From contig CM035306.1 of assembly GCA_002900995.3 (NCBI GenBank), positions 4,330,008 through 4,394,007 of the forward strand: a DNA stretch of 64,000 nt, read 5' to 3'. Numbering within the stretch: the stretch's first letter is position 1; each line of letters begins with the position of its first letter. Below the pieces are notes generated by a model. That model was given only the letters and a program-made list of their open reading frames with translations. It searched no databases and was not told the DNA's origin. Source of the DNA: Ganoderma boninense. Taxonomy: Eukaryota; Basidiomycota; Agaricomycetes; Polyporales; Polyporaceae. Shown here in pieces: positions 25,476-37,278 of the stretch. Position numbers and translations under genes: made by a program.

Positions 25476-26718
25476 AGGCGGGTGAGTCGGTGCTCTCTTG
25501 TTCTCTATTGACTCGGGAGGCCGCCGAGGTTAATTCAATCTTGCAGGCACCTGTCGGCTAGCAGACAGACGGTCAGCGCACATCCGCCCCTGGCCTGAAA
25601 GCGTGCTTCCTGGAACTTACACCTCGTCGGAGCGCGGAGGGGCACGCGGAGAGGCATCGCCATGGAGTGAGCAATGTGGGCCCCGCGCATGCACGTCGCG
25701 GGCGCACTCTCTCGCCCATCGCGTTTTACACTGGTGCGCAGAGCAGAGCGGGATCCTGATCAGCTGTTGAATACCATAATAATAGGGCGCAGCGTAGCAC
25801 CGTCATGTGGGCGAGTCGCGTACTTACCATTGTATATAATAGGCACTTGTTCCGGGACGTTTCCACAGCGCGCACGAGGGCAATGCGGCAGTAGCACGCA
25901 GCTAGTACCCCCACTTACGAGACGGCGAACTGGCAGAGGTCTGAGATGGGGTGTAGGGACGCCCCGGGCTGGGGGGGGGCGGTGTGGCACGCCAAGGTTC
26001 GCAGAGGACGTCACTATGTCCGGTGTTCGCAGGATGTCGGTGTGCTTCGAGAGCCGTCGAAGACAGTGCGAGGCTCACAGGACTTGGAAGTGGCGCGACG
26101 ACTGTGCCGCTGATTGTTCGGAACCGCGTGCCGTGGGCATACTACAAATTACAATGCAGGCTTCTAGGCATAGGCCCCTCTAGGCCCCTAATTCTAGGCT
26201 GCGGGGCAACAACTGGGACTTTCTACTTACCACCGCGCTATTCATCCAGTTATCAACAGTTAGGGAGGGAGGGTCAAAATGGCTAACAAGGTCGCAGCAA
26301 GTTGTTGTTCTATCAAAAAATACACAAACTTTGTGCAAGTCAACCCTAGTCAACCTCAATCTTCGAAAAAGGACGTGTACGAGAAGGAGGTACAAGGCTT
26401 TACAGTTTCTATGTGACATTGCCAGTAGCGCGTGCCTTGTACTATTGCAGATTAGGTGATTAGGTACTTGCATTCATCTACGCCGTTGTGTAAAGGAACG
26501 AGGCGTAACGAGCTCCCCAGCGTTGAGTGGCAAGCGAGACAGCTTAACAACCGGCTTAACAATTACTACCATATTACGCTTTTCCCCCGTATCTGTTGAC
26601 CTTTATTTACCTCATCTTAGGCGCTTTTCACTGCTCATCGTTGTCGTCATCCGTTCCTCCTCATCGTCTTCGCTGCTCCGACCTTCCTCCTATACATACA
26701 CCTCTGTCTCCATCCACC

Positions 26719-27743
26719 ATGCCCACTGTTCAATCTACGTTCGTCGTCCTCGGCTTCTTCCAGCTTTGCAATGCTTCTCGTCTGGAGTCGCCACGACGCA
26801 CAGATCCTTCATCCTCGACATTTCACTATCAATACGACACTGCTCTTCAATGTGCAGACGACTCAGCCCTCGCTGCAAAACTTCGCTTCTTTAGTCCCCC
26901 TGGAGATGTCCCTGTACCTAACAAAACGGTGTGCTTAGTAGAGGCCAAAGTTCACGTCTCTGCGCACCGCGGACCTGTCTTCCTCGAAGGCATTCGCTAC
27001 GCTCCTGTTCCTGGCGATGCCAACGCCGACGATTATCAATCGGCCGTACCGGACTTGACGTACGGCATCGTTCACGCGGTCGGCGTCGTTCAAGATGTCT
27101 CTGCAGACGCGCGACCTGGAGACAACCGGTATTTTCGTATGCAGTTGCAAGCTTGGGTACGTGACGATAATCGTCCGTGTAGTATCATGTACGTCTTTAC
27201 ATTCTCTTCATTTCCATGTCGTAACCTCCTTTTCCTTTTCAGCTGCGTCATGCCCGGTACCGTTGCGCGCTGGCGCAACATCCGTTTGCCTCACGTCAAT
27301 ACAGGCGTCTACATCTCTGGCATCTGTGGTCGCATTCGCGACGACGGCATGCTTGAAGTCATTCTCGACAACATTCTCTTCAATCTCATCGTTGTTCCCG
27401 CTACAGCGCTAGGCGATGACGTACCTTGGCCAACTCCTCCTGCAGCCAAACGTCAGAAATTCAATGCTATTCCATTCAAACCGTATGTTGTGCTTACTTC
27501 ATTCTTATGCTTCGCATTTCTTTCTTACGCACTGCGTCATCTATTTGTAACAGCGATGAGCTTTCCACACCGTCGTCTGCTTCATCTCAACAGGCGCCTC
27601 TTGACTCCTCTCATCCCGCATCTCCTCACGACAGTGTCGCATCTTCACACACTGCTCGCTCTACGTCTCCTACTCGTAAGTCAGATCATGCCCAAGCTCA
27701 CATGTATTCAACGCGCGCCGCAGAGAAGCGCAAAATGTCGTAG
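26719..27743 (+). CDS. Helitron-linked OB-fold-like protein
   Basis: Exons 26719-27188, 27243-27482, 27554-27743 give 299 aa. The first intron (54 nt) is divisible by three and open, so it can be missed. Seen: a central domain with strands typical of a single-strand-binding OB fold (YFRMQLQAWVRDDNRPCSI, CVMPGTVARWRNIRLPHV, NTGVYISGICGRI, MLEVILDNILF), then a Ser/Pro-rich tail ending AAEKRKMS. It lies 191 nt before the Rep-helicase start, in the same orientation. Known: some Helitrons carry RPA-like proteins. Inference: this protein binds single-stranded DNA during rolling-circle transposition. The fold is judged from pattern only. Confidence 0.65.
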
Positions 27744-27934
27744 CTTATCTTCGTTCCCCTATCTTACTCAGCAGTGACGCACGATGCTTTCCTACATATT
27801 GTTCCGTGTTCTCTTTCTTTTCCGCGCTCTTCTACGTAACTCGACGTCGTCTCCTATCGTCTCTATGCTCAATGTAACGTACATCTCAACGTCTGTTTCC
27901 TGTGTATTATATTCACCGATTCCTAGCTTCTGCT

Positions 27935-30900
27935 ATGACGCAGCCTTCGAATACATGGACAATAGTCCTCTCTTCCAGCAGCTCTCTTCAATGGGGTGCC
28001 GTGCGTGGTGGTCGTGCACATGCATGTCCTACGTGTGGTATTGCATTGTTGACAGGAGAACAAGCAGGATTTTGTTGTGGTCCACATGGAAGCCATCTTG
28101 CCGACGTTCCACCTCTACCTCCTTTACCCCCTGAACTGACTGTCATCCTCGACGATCCTCGCATCTCTTTTTTATCACGCAAACTTAACCTTCTCTTCGC
28201 GCTCGCCGCAATGGAGACCACCATTCCTTTCGTCAAACTTCGAGGCCCGCAAGGATTCTTCTCCATTCAAGGCCGAGTTTTTCATCGACTACGTGCCGAG
28301 CATGAAGACTCACCCGTACACTGGATAGTGTACGATGGGTTCTCTCTCCAAAACCCTCCTCACTCCCGCTACGCCCACGCACTGCCTCAAACGTGGATTG
28401 AGCACATGCGAAATGCTCTACTTCGCATCAATCCCTATATACGCTCTCTTCGCATCTTAGGAGACCTCGACCCTACGTCGTGTCCTGAAGCACACGTTAT
28501 CCTTTCCGACGCCGCTGGATGCACTCCTGAGCTTGCCGCCATCATACGGTACGACAACTCTACGCAACCGGACGTCCGTCCACGTCGACTAATCGTCGCA
28601 CGTACTGACAATCAAAACGTCACTGTGCCGACTACCAGCCGCTTCTGGGAGCCGTTATCGTACCCACTGTTTTTCCCCCACGGCACGTTAGGATGGGGCA
28701 TCCCTCGCTCTGATCCTTGCGTTACTCAGTTCACGTCGTCGCAGCCAACTTCCTCAGCCGGCGATTCTGAGCCTGTGTCCACTCAAATCTGGCGTTATCG
28801 AGGATTGCTATTGCGTGAAGAACGATTCGCGCGCTTCGGTTGGCTCACCAATGAGTATGTTGTCGACATGTTCAGCCGCAATCTCGAAACTCGCATGACG
28901 TTTATCCGCGAAAATCAACGCAAAATTCAAGAAGAAGATGCGGCTCAAATGGGCGTCGACTTCGTTCAGCCGAACGAAAACGTCTACCTCCCTGCTTCCT
29001 TCTTAGGATCTAATCGCTGGGCTTCAGATCAAATCGCAGACTCTCTCGCGATCGCCGCGGCGTATGGTCCTCCTACGTTTTTCATCACCATGACGTGCAA
29101 TCCAGATTGGCCTGAAATCAAAGCACAATGTCGCCCCGGTCAAACCTTTCGCGATGTGCCAGTCGTCGTTTGCCGCGTCTTCAAACAAAAGCTCTCTATG
29201 CTAGAACATGATCTTCGTACCATGTTCCCCAACGCTGGTGGCGTCGAATACATCATCCACTCCGTTGAGTTTCAGAAGCGTGGTCTTCCTCATGCCCACA
29301 TCCTCGTACGCTACGCAAAAGATTGTGTCCTTCCTGACGATATCGACAGCGTAGTTTCTGCTGAAATTCCCGACGATCCTGCTGATGCTCAACTCGTACG
29401 CGAATTCCTCATCCACGACCATAAACCTTATTGCTCTCCTCAACAACCAGACGGAACACGTGGTCAATGTCGATTTCATTATCCCAAACCTTTGCAACAG
29501 CACACTTCTGTTGACAGCATTGGTCACGTTCACTACCGACGCCGAAAACCCGAAGACGCTTTCGTCGTGCCACACTGCTTACCACTGGTGCGCAAATACC
29601 ACTGTCACATCAACTTCGAGGTCGCGAACACGTCGCACATCTTTCAATACCTCTTCAAATACATTCACAAAGGTCTCTGCTTCGCGTCTCTTAATATAAC
29701 AACCACTTACTTTCTTTCGCTCCCTTAGGTCCTGACAGAGCAAAATTTGCTGTTGTCTCCGATGCTCCTTCTTCGCAATCGTCTACCGCTCACGTAGACG
29801 AAATCAATGAATACTGGGATGGTCGTTATCTCTCAGCGGCGGAAGCCACTTGGCGCATCCTCGGTTTTCATATCACCAAGAAAGACCCTGCGGTATCAGC
29901 TCTTCCTGTTCATACGTACATCAACCGCTCCCACCATCGTCAATACGGGCACCAAGAGCAATCTCTTTCATTCTTAGAGCGCTACTTCCGACGTCCGCTT
30001 GGCACATTCATCCGATCGACTGGCGACACATCCACCTTCGACTCTCTCACATATTCCGACTACTTCACTCTTTTTCGCCTCACACCGTGGAATGCTTCCA
30101 ACGACGATCGTCCTCTATATTACAATGAAAGTGTCCGCGATGCAGCACCACGCTGTCACGTTGTCCAACGCCAAATGTCACACCCTCATGTCGCACGCTT
30201 ACATGCTGCACGTCCCACTGAAGGAGAACGCTTCTACTTGCGCACCATTCTTCGCAGTCGTCCCGTACGCTCCTTCGTCGATGCCCGTACAGTCGACGGT
30301 ATTGTCCTCGACACCTTTCAAGATGCCGCACACGCACTCGGATTATTCGCAGATGTCAACGAAGGTGAACTCGCACTCATTGAAGGCATTCAATCCCTCC
30401 GTACCCCACTTCAGCTTCGCGTGCTCTATGTCCACCTCCTCGTCAACGATTGCCTTCTCGATCCCCGCTGCATATGGACAACTCACAGCAACGCCCTATC
30501 TTTGGACTGTATTGATAGACGTGGTGGTGTCCTCTGTTTAGGTGAAGACGACGCTCTCAATCACATTGCCTCCCTTCTCGAAGAATATGGTCACTCTCTC
30601 GATGACTTCGCTCTTCCACATCCTTCTCAACACTCCACAGAAGTCGCCCATGAACTAGCACGCTGGAATCCTATTGCACATGAACTCGGCACTCGCGCAC
30701 AGAATGCACTATCTCAAATGAATTCCGATCAGCTCAGCGCTCTCCAGCCCATCCTCTCCGCTGCTCATAACAACACTCCATTGCTCGTTTTCATCGATGG
30801 TCCTTCAGGCACAGGGAAAACCTTCGTTGTCAATGCTTTATGCGACTTTGTCCGTTCCCTCGGACTCATCGTCCTCGCCACCGCAACATCTGCATATGCT

Positions 30901-32128
30901 GCTCAATTACTACCTGGCGGCAGGACCACCCACTCCACTTTCAAAGTAATAGTCGTTATTCACTTTCTTATCTCTCTGTTTTTACTCACCATCAATATAG
31001 ATTCCTGTATCTGACAACAATCAATTCGTGGATTCTACTATTCCCACACACTCTTCTCGAGCCGACCTCATCCGTGAAAGTCGTGTCGCCGTATGGGATG
31101 AAGCTCCGATGGCCAACAAAGCCGTCTTCCATAGCGTCAACGATCTCTTTCAACGTCTTCTCGACAACCACGACCTCTTCGGCGGCAAAATTGTCGTGCT
31201 GTTGGGGGACTTTCGACAAACCTGTCCTGTTGTTCCTCGTGGTTCTCGCGCTGAAGTCGTCGATGCCTCCATCAAATCATCTCCTCTGTGGTCTGCGTTT
31301 CATATCTACCACCTCACCATACCTGTCCGCAATGCTGAAGACCCTGAGTTCGCGCACTTCGTTGACTCTATTGGCAATGGCGCAGGCCCCGTTGTCAACA
31401 TCGACCTCATTTCTCACGTCCACAGCTCTTCTGAATTGATTTCTTTCGTTTTTCCTCCCGATATTGTCAATAATCCCGCCGCCTGTCTCCAACGCTCCAT
31501 CCTCGCTCCCACAAATGCTCAAATCGACGCTTATAATACTACCATCATCGACTCCGTTCACGGTCAACAACAAACCTTTTTCGCCGCCGACACTCTCAAA
31601 GAAGCCGCCGACGCCGGTATCCCTATCGATCACTCCATCCTAGACTATACTGCACGCCACCCCCCTGCCGGCCTTCCCGCACACGCTCTTACTATCAAAG
31701 TCAACGGCGTTTACCGTCTCGTCCGCAACCTCTCTATTGATCGAGGGCTCGTAAAAAATGCTCGTGTACTTATCAAACACATTGGCAGACGTCTCATCAC
31801 TGTTCGTTTATTACGCGGCATGCGCGACGTCAATGCCTTCGACGACGACGTCCTCATTCCCCGTATCTCTTTCTCTGCTGTTCTTCCTTCAGGACACACC
31901 CTCCTCCGATCTCAATTTCCCCTCGCTCCTGCTTATGCTACGACTTTCAATAGTTGCCAAGGTCTCACATTAGACCGAATTGCTGTCGATCTCATCCGTC
32001 CCGTCTTTTCGCATGGTCAACTATACACAGCGTTGTCGCGCATCCGTCACCGTTCTCATGCTCGCGTACGCTTACCTCCAGGTGAAACCACTACTCCTAA
32101 CATCACATACAACGAGCTCCTCGTGTAA
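27935..32128 (+). CDS. Helitron Rep-helicase (RepHel) transposase
   Basis: Exons 27935-29672, 29729-30945, 31001-32128 give about 1360 aa, with phase-compatible introns of 56 and 55 nt. Seen in order: a Cys-rich N-terminal segment (CPTCGIALLTG, FCCG); the HUH relaxase with TMTCNPDWPE, FQKRGLPHAHILVRY (HAH, about residue 452) and the two catalytic tyrosines in YLFKYIHKG (about 570); and a Pif1-family helicase with Walker A GPSGTGKT (about 936), Walker B VWDEAP, GDFRQTCPV, NSCQGLTLDR and LYTALSRIRH. It nicks, transfers and unwinds DNA in rolling-circle transposition. All key residues are present and no stop interrupts the frame. The start could lie slightly upstream (ATG at 27866 with another intron); 27935 is the first ATG in the long frame. 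Confidence 0.93.
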
Positions 32129-32324
32129 TTCTATCATCTTTCAAGCTCGCGACCTTGACCCGCCGGAGCGAAGCGACGGCGCGTCTTGTGGTTGTTCACT
32201 GTTGTTAACTCGTTCTAGCGCCCGGTTTATTAATCATTAACAAGGCCAGTCAATTGAAAGGTCTTGAACTATCCGTTAATAATTGTTCGTTACTAATCGA
32301 TTGGCCGCACCCTTCCGAACTCTC

Positions 32325-32889
32325 GAGGAGACGCTACAGTGTTCGTGTGAGCGCGACGGCCAGCGACCTCAGAAGAAACTGGAAGCGGGTCAGTCAGACG
32401 ACAGTCGTCGTGTAAGGGATGACGATGGGGGAAGCGGGCGCCGAGAAAATCGGAATTCGGCAGGAGGGCGAATGCCGCGGGGATTGGAAGGGCCCAGGCC
32501 CTGGGCCGACCTGGGTCTGCGGTCTAGAGCTGCGACCTGATTCCGCCGCGCCTCCTGCTGTCTTCCCTTGTGGCGTCCGAGGGCGGGCGGATGGACGTGT
32601 GCGCTGGCCACTGCCGACGAGGTCGTTATGCGCGGGCGGGGGGCGCAGCGGCGTCGGACGAGACACGCGCGGGTGGTGCTGTATTTGGATCGGGCGATTG
32701 CGGCGATCGATAACGGGGCAGGTGCGTGCAACGTGTTGGTGGCCCCGGCGACATACGGCGGGGGGGCCGGACGGAGAGGTTTGGGAGGTCTGCGGCTGGG
32801 GTTTGGAGGACATAGAATCGTATTGCGGTGTGGTAAGATCTGGAGGAGTTGCGCGGTGCCTGATTGTTTGACTGCGAGGGTAGCGGGCT
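32325..32889. repeat. Duplicated block R, copy 1
   Basis: About 90% or more identical to 42648-43219, starting at CGAGGAGACGCTAC and ending at GACTGCGAGGGTAGCGGG. It is GC-rich. The minus strand carries a Pro/Ser/Arg-rich open frame in both copies, which I treat as compositional. Confidence 0.85.
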
Positions 32890-33432
32890 CGCGATCGGAC
32901 AAGCGTGAAGGATCCGCGTCTGGCGCCCCGTCACGTCCACAACGACCGGACAGAACGCGTTGGTTAGGGAGGGCAGAGATCGAGCATCCGGACGGTGGGG
33001 TGGTGGATCGAGCAGCCAGGGTGGGAGTGCACAATCGGACGGGGGAGCGCTGCAGGATTCAGACGCAGAGGACGAGGGCTGCGCTCGTAACACTTACATG
33101 TGCGCTGCTATATCCTGTCTCCGAGAAGTGTGCAAAAGCCCGCCGTGCCCGCGCCCGAGCTTTGCGCAAGATGAGCACACAGATGCAAGCACACACAAAG
33201 AAGGCGCATGTACAAGCTTGAGCTTCCGTGCACACACCGGCCCACATCTCCTCATCGCAGCAAGTACTCGCCCCAGATCGCACACGCACACGCAACGCCG
33301 AAGTCCTCGAGCCACACAGGCACGATCAACGCCCGGCATCCTCGTGCACCCCGCCGCAGACCGACGCACTCGCCGCCCTCCACGCCCGTGTGCAGCTAGA
33401 TGCTGAGAAAAGCACGCACCAATTCGACGCCA

Positions 33433-34888
33433 GAGGATGGCGGTATCCGCATCCAACTCAGCGACGCTGCGACGCTCTCCGCGTGCTCAGCCCTCAGTCG
33501 CCAAGTCGAGGGGGTATATGCAACGCCGGACGATCGTTTCTACGAGAAACAAACCGGATCGTTACCGTACAACGGCGCCGCGCGCTGTCCAATAAGCATT
33601 CGCCTTGTCCGAAAACAGACGGCAGCCCTCGCAGTCCACCGCCACCTTGCCCCGTCGGCGGACATCCTGTCGGGAGCACATCTGCAGTCTGCACATGGAC
33701 GAAACAGCGCGGTCCGACGTCGAGCTATACAGACATGAACGGCACCGGAAGTCCTCGCCACCCCTGCAGCGCGACATCCCACCGGACACAAGCAAGACCG
33801 ACCGACACACTCGGAGTCCGAGTGTCCCGCCTAGTGAAATGGCCGCGGATGGCGGTATCCGCATCCAACTCTGTGATGCGCGACCCCGCGCTCTCCATTG
33901 CCTAAGCCCCGCGTTAGTCGTGTGTCGAGGGAGTGGGTACGACATCCGCAGAGCGATCCTATGAACAAATCTGGAGATAGTGAGCATACAACCACGGCCG
34001 CAGCGTTAAAGTAAGCACTCACTTGGTCCAGAAGACAGTCGCAACGCAGACACCGCCAGGAGAAATCTCAGAAGGAAGCGCCTCGACATGAGGATCCAAC
34101 TTTCAGTTGTATCGCAGTGTCAGTATGCAGTCTGGTGAGGGCGACCGAGGATGGCGGAATCCGCATCCAACTCTGAGATGCGGCCCCGTGCGCTCTACAT
34201 CCCCCGGACTGGTCGTGTCTCGAGAGGGAACCCTAGGAACACACCAAAAGACAGTGAGCGAACGACGGCGGCCGGACTGACAAATCAGCACTCACTCGGT
34301 CCGGAGGACGGCCGCAAACCAGAACAGTTGGGCGCAAGCTTACCTGAACAGCACAACCCGGCGTTGAATCTTCGGGAAAGGCGCCGTCCCGGCGCGACGA
34401 TCCAGCAGTCAACTGACCGCAGGAAATCCGAGGCCGATACACTTGTATTCGAGTGTCCATACGCAGTCTGATGAGGACACCCGAGGATGGCGGTATCCGC
34501 ATCCAACTCAGAGGTGCGGCACCGCGCCTCTCCGTCCCCTTGGCACCAGCCTCGTAAGCTGTCGAAATGGGAAATACGAGACCGGCTGAGCGTTCCTGAG
34601 AAGCTAACAGGGTGGTCAGCAAACGACAGCAACTGGAGACTCGAAACAAGCACTCACATGTGCCAGAAAACCAGAACAGTCGAGGCCGCGCTGCCCTTCC
34701 CGAATCCGACTTTGAGCCGGACAAGCGTGAACTTGGCGAGAAGAACGCTGGAGATCTTCGGGGAACGCGCCAATAATACATTCGTCAACTGACCGCAGGA
34801 AATACAAGAACAACGCACTCGTACCTGAGCATCCATCCACAGTCTGGTGAGACCGGCCTGAGGATGGCGGTATCCGCATCCAACTCAG
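33433..34888 (+). repeat. Degenerate tandem array, ~300-410 bp period, five units
   Basis: The core GAGGATGGCGGTATCCGCAT-CCAACTC recurs at 33433, 33846, 34147, 34483 and 34860. A second block (AAGCACTCAC-t-TGGTCCAGA-like) follows each of the last four cores at about 34011, 34290, 34648 and 34998. A third (CTGACCGCAGGAAAT, about 34415 and 34790) precedes two of them. No long frame survives across units. Confidence 0.75.
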
Positions 34889-36709
34889 AGATGCGGAGCC
34901 CTGGACAATAGTCGTCTGTAGATACGAGATCCGCCGTTCGTTCCTGGAAGATCAACGGAGGGTGAGCAAAGATCAGCATCCGGTGCTTTGAAACAAAGGC
35001 TCACCTTCACTGGAACAACAGTCGCAATTCACAACGGTCGAGCGCTGCCGTCGTCCATTTGGCGGCCGTCGAGACGACGGTTCAATCCGGACATCGACAT
35101 AGAGTCGGACACGCGTTCCTGGGTTCTGTGGAACAATGGTCAGCGAACAGAATACAGCCAACACGACCATGCGATGCATATTCTGAAGGCTTGACGGCAT
35201 GGCCATGTTGCCAAAGATACCGGGAGGAAGCTGGCATCCGGGGAAGAGATCTGTCGACGATGACGGCCTCCCTCTCGACTCACGACGTATCAAAGCCACA
35301 ACGACGAGGGCACAGTAGAGCGGAGCACGGGCTGGAGTCCAAGTCTTGCCGGCTCACGAGCACGAGACTTGAAGGCAGGCAGGACGTACAACAGCGCCGA
35401 AACACACACGAACAGCGACCGCCCGTCACGAAGATGCTCAAGATGCCTCGCATCCGTGAACGGACGAAAGCTTTCCTGCCTGTAATGGACGTTCACCACG
35501 CGTGCGCAACCTTGTGAAGACAGGTACGCACGCGGGCGAGTCGTCTAAACGACTCTCGAGCTCGCCACCACCCCGAGACCGTGTTCAAGACATACAACAA
35601 CCTGAAACTCACCACGTAAAACATCTACACGGCGCATCCTGTACGTCCGAGGCTCCTGCGGATGCGACCTGTGATGGGGGAACGAGGACATGCAAGGGCG
35701 GGATGGCGAGATCGACGGATGGGGAGGAGTGATCTGCCGGTCGGAGGGAGAGACGCAGGGTGGCTGAGCGAGACGAGGGATGTGCGGGAGGAGGAGACAG
35801 GACGGGATATTGACGGCGCGAGTCCTGTTTTGTTCGCAGCCAACAAAATTCGGAACATCTGGGAAAGCGGATAGCGGATATTAGCGACGGCGCCCGAGCA
35901 CAGACTAAGATCTCGCGTTACTAGGTGGTTTGGCAGGCGCGCCGGCTCTATCCGCACGTCTCGCACCAGGCGGCGGAGCTGAGAGGTTACTCCTGCCGCG
36001 CCCATGGTTTACATACATTGGGGCACTTGAAACGAGCCTTGCCGGCCGTGACTCAGATCGCACTGACCAGTCCGCCTCCGCCCGCGCGTGACCGGAGGCT
36101 GGGCAGAGACTCACTTTGTTGCTTCCAGTCTCCTCCGTCCCACCGACGTCCGATGTTTTGATACGGGGCATTGCGCTTGGTGGATCGAAGGAAGTCACGG
36201 CCGCCGGTACTGACAGGGAGAGATCTCAAGCACCCCATGGCCGAAGTTCAGGAATGTTAAACATCATAAATCTTACATAGCAGCGGGTTAGTAATCGATG
36301 TATGTTCTAAGCGGAATGGGGCTCACGGTGGCCGACAGGACTGGTGTTGCGATTCAGCATCTGCGTGCCGGCACACGCTCGGCTCGCCGCGGGTCGGCAG
36401 CCTGTGACCAGTTGAAACCTGCAGTGATTATGCGAACACCATAACGGAGAGTGCGAAATGGGCCTGGATCCAATTTCTGGCGAACGGAGGAGATAGAAGG
36501 CTGGGGCCGTCGTGGAAGTAGAGAGCCAAGGCCCGGCAATGCAGCAAGGCAGTGCCACAAGGGTCCAGGCGCCGGACGCTGCCTTTTGCGGTCACTCTCC
36601 CAACCGCCCTCCCGCCGCTCCTTGTCCCGAACCACATACCCGTCTACCCAACCGCCGCCGCCGACGGCGCATTGATCGCATACAAAATTGCAAGTCAAAT
36701 ACAAGGTGA
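34889..36709. other. Gene-poor stretch, no gene supported
   Basis: Continues the array's decayed sequence to about 35050, then unique sequence without supported coding regions on either strand. Confidence 0.45.
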
Positions 36710-37278
36710 CTAATCAGTGAACTCGTCGATCTCTGACGCCTCGCCCTCGACCTCCGACGGCCAGACGGCGTCCTCGATCGGGTCCTCCGAGTCCTCCTCT
36801 CCCTCGACGGTGTCGGCGGCCGCGGGCTGCGGAGCAGGGAGCGGTGTGCCCGGGAGGACGGCTGTTGGGTTCCAAACGGCAAGGTCGACGTCGTCTTCGC
36901 TTGCATCCTCGAAGCGGAGCACACCCGACGTCCACAAGGAGAGGAGAAGGTCCATGACGGGCTGGCCGCCCGGGACGTCGCTCAGGTTGCCAAACGGCAC
37001 GCCCGCGTACGTCGGCCACCCCTTCAGAATTTTGCCGCCCCTGATGACGATGTGCCGCGCGTAGCCCTTCGCAGACCACCGCATGCGCGCCCTGCGGTTG
37101 CCAGTCAGGTCTTCTGCTGACGACGATTAGCATAGATTCTGGACAAAAATGGCTGGTACGTACTTAGATTCTGGTCCATGAGCTTGCGAATGCGCGCCCG
37201 AAGCTCGACTAGCCGGCTCGACTGGGACTTTGTCGTCCGAGTCGCCCTCGCTCGGCCAGTGCGGCGGTGCACCGGCAT
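36710..37278 (-). CDS. Uncharacterised 172-aa basic/acidic protein
   Basis: Minus-strand exons 37278-37164 and 37113-36710, one 50-nt phase-1 intron; an upstream in-frame ATG at 37356 would add 26 residues. Seen: an N-terminal basic segment (MPVHRRTGRARATR), an RxR-K-rich middle (VELRARIRKLMDQNLKDLTG, ARMRWSAKGYARHIV), then a conserved-looking core (KILKGWPTYAGVPFGNLSDV, DLLLSLWTSGVLRFED) and a strongly acidic C-terminus (DTVEGEEDSEDPIED). The GWP…PFGNLSDV…L…LWTSG pattern resembles a family of unknown function common in Agaricomycete genomes, often in repeat-rich regions; this is from memory and unverified. It is the only supported gene in the 33-41.7 kb stretch. Confidence 0.6.

Larger units (their letters stand above)
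22451..26400 (+). repeat. F-box segmental duplication, unit B
   Basis: Second full copy of the unit described at 17950-21935. It continues without interruption into sequence flanking the Helitron, so the unit's right boundary lies at or beyond about 26400. Confidence 0.9.
26400..32320 (+). mobile_element. Helitron carrying Rep-helicase and an OB-fold-like companion gene
   Basis: A visibly AT-richer block containing two plus-strand genes, an OB-fold-like protein (26719-27743) and a full Rep-helicase (27935-32128). Approximate limits come from where F-box-unit similarity ends on the left and where the duplicated block R1 begins on the right. A GC hairpin (about 32160-32181) and a CTAG (about 32215) follow the helicase stop, as expected near a Helitron 3' end, but the exact TC…CTRR termini and A/T insertion site are not resolved. 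The coding frames are intact, so the element may be recently active. Confidence 0.85.

Noticed and set aside
32150..32300. Exact Helitron 3' terminus at CTAG (32215) or CTAA (about 32295)
   Set aside because: Both fit the CTRR rule, but hairpin spacing and the flanking A/T site cannot be settled from one copy.
32390..33034. Long minus-strand Pro/Ser/Arg-rich frames over block R1, and the related one over 42144-43879
   Set aside because: Present in both copies because the DNA is duplicated. Composition is what GC-rich antisense gives; there is no domain or start context, and the longer copy runs through unrelated units.
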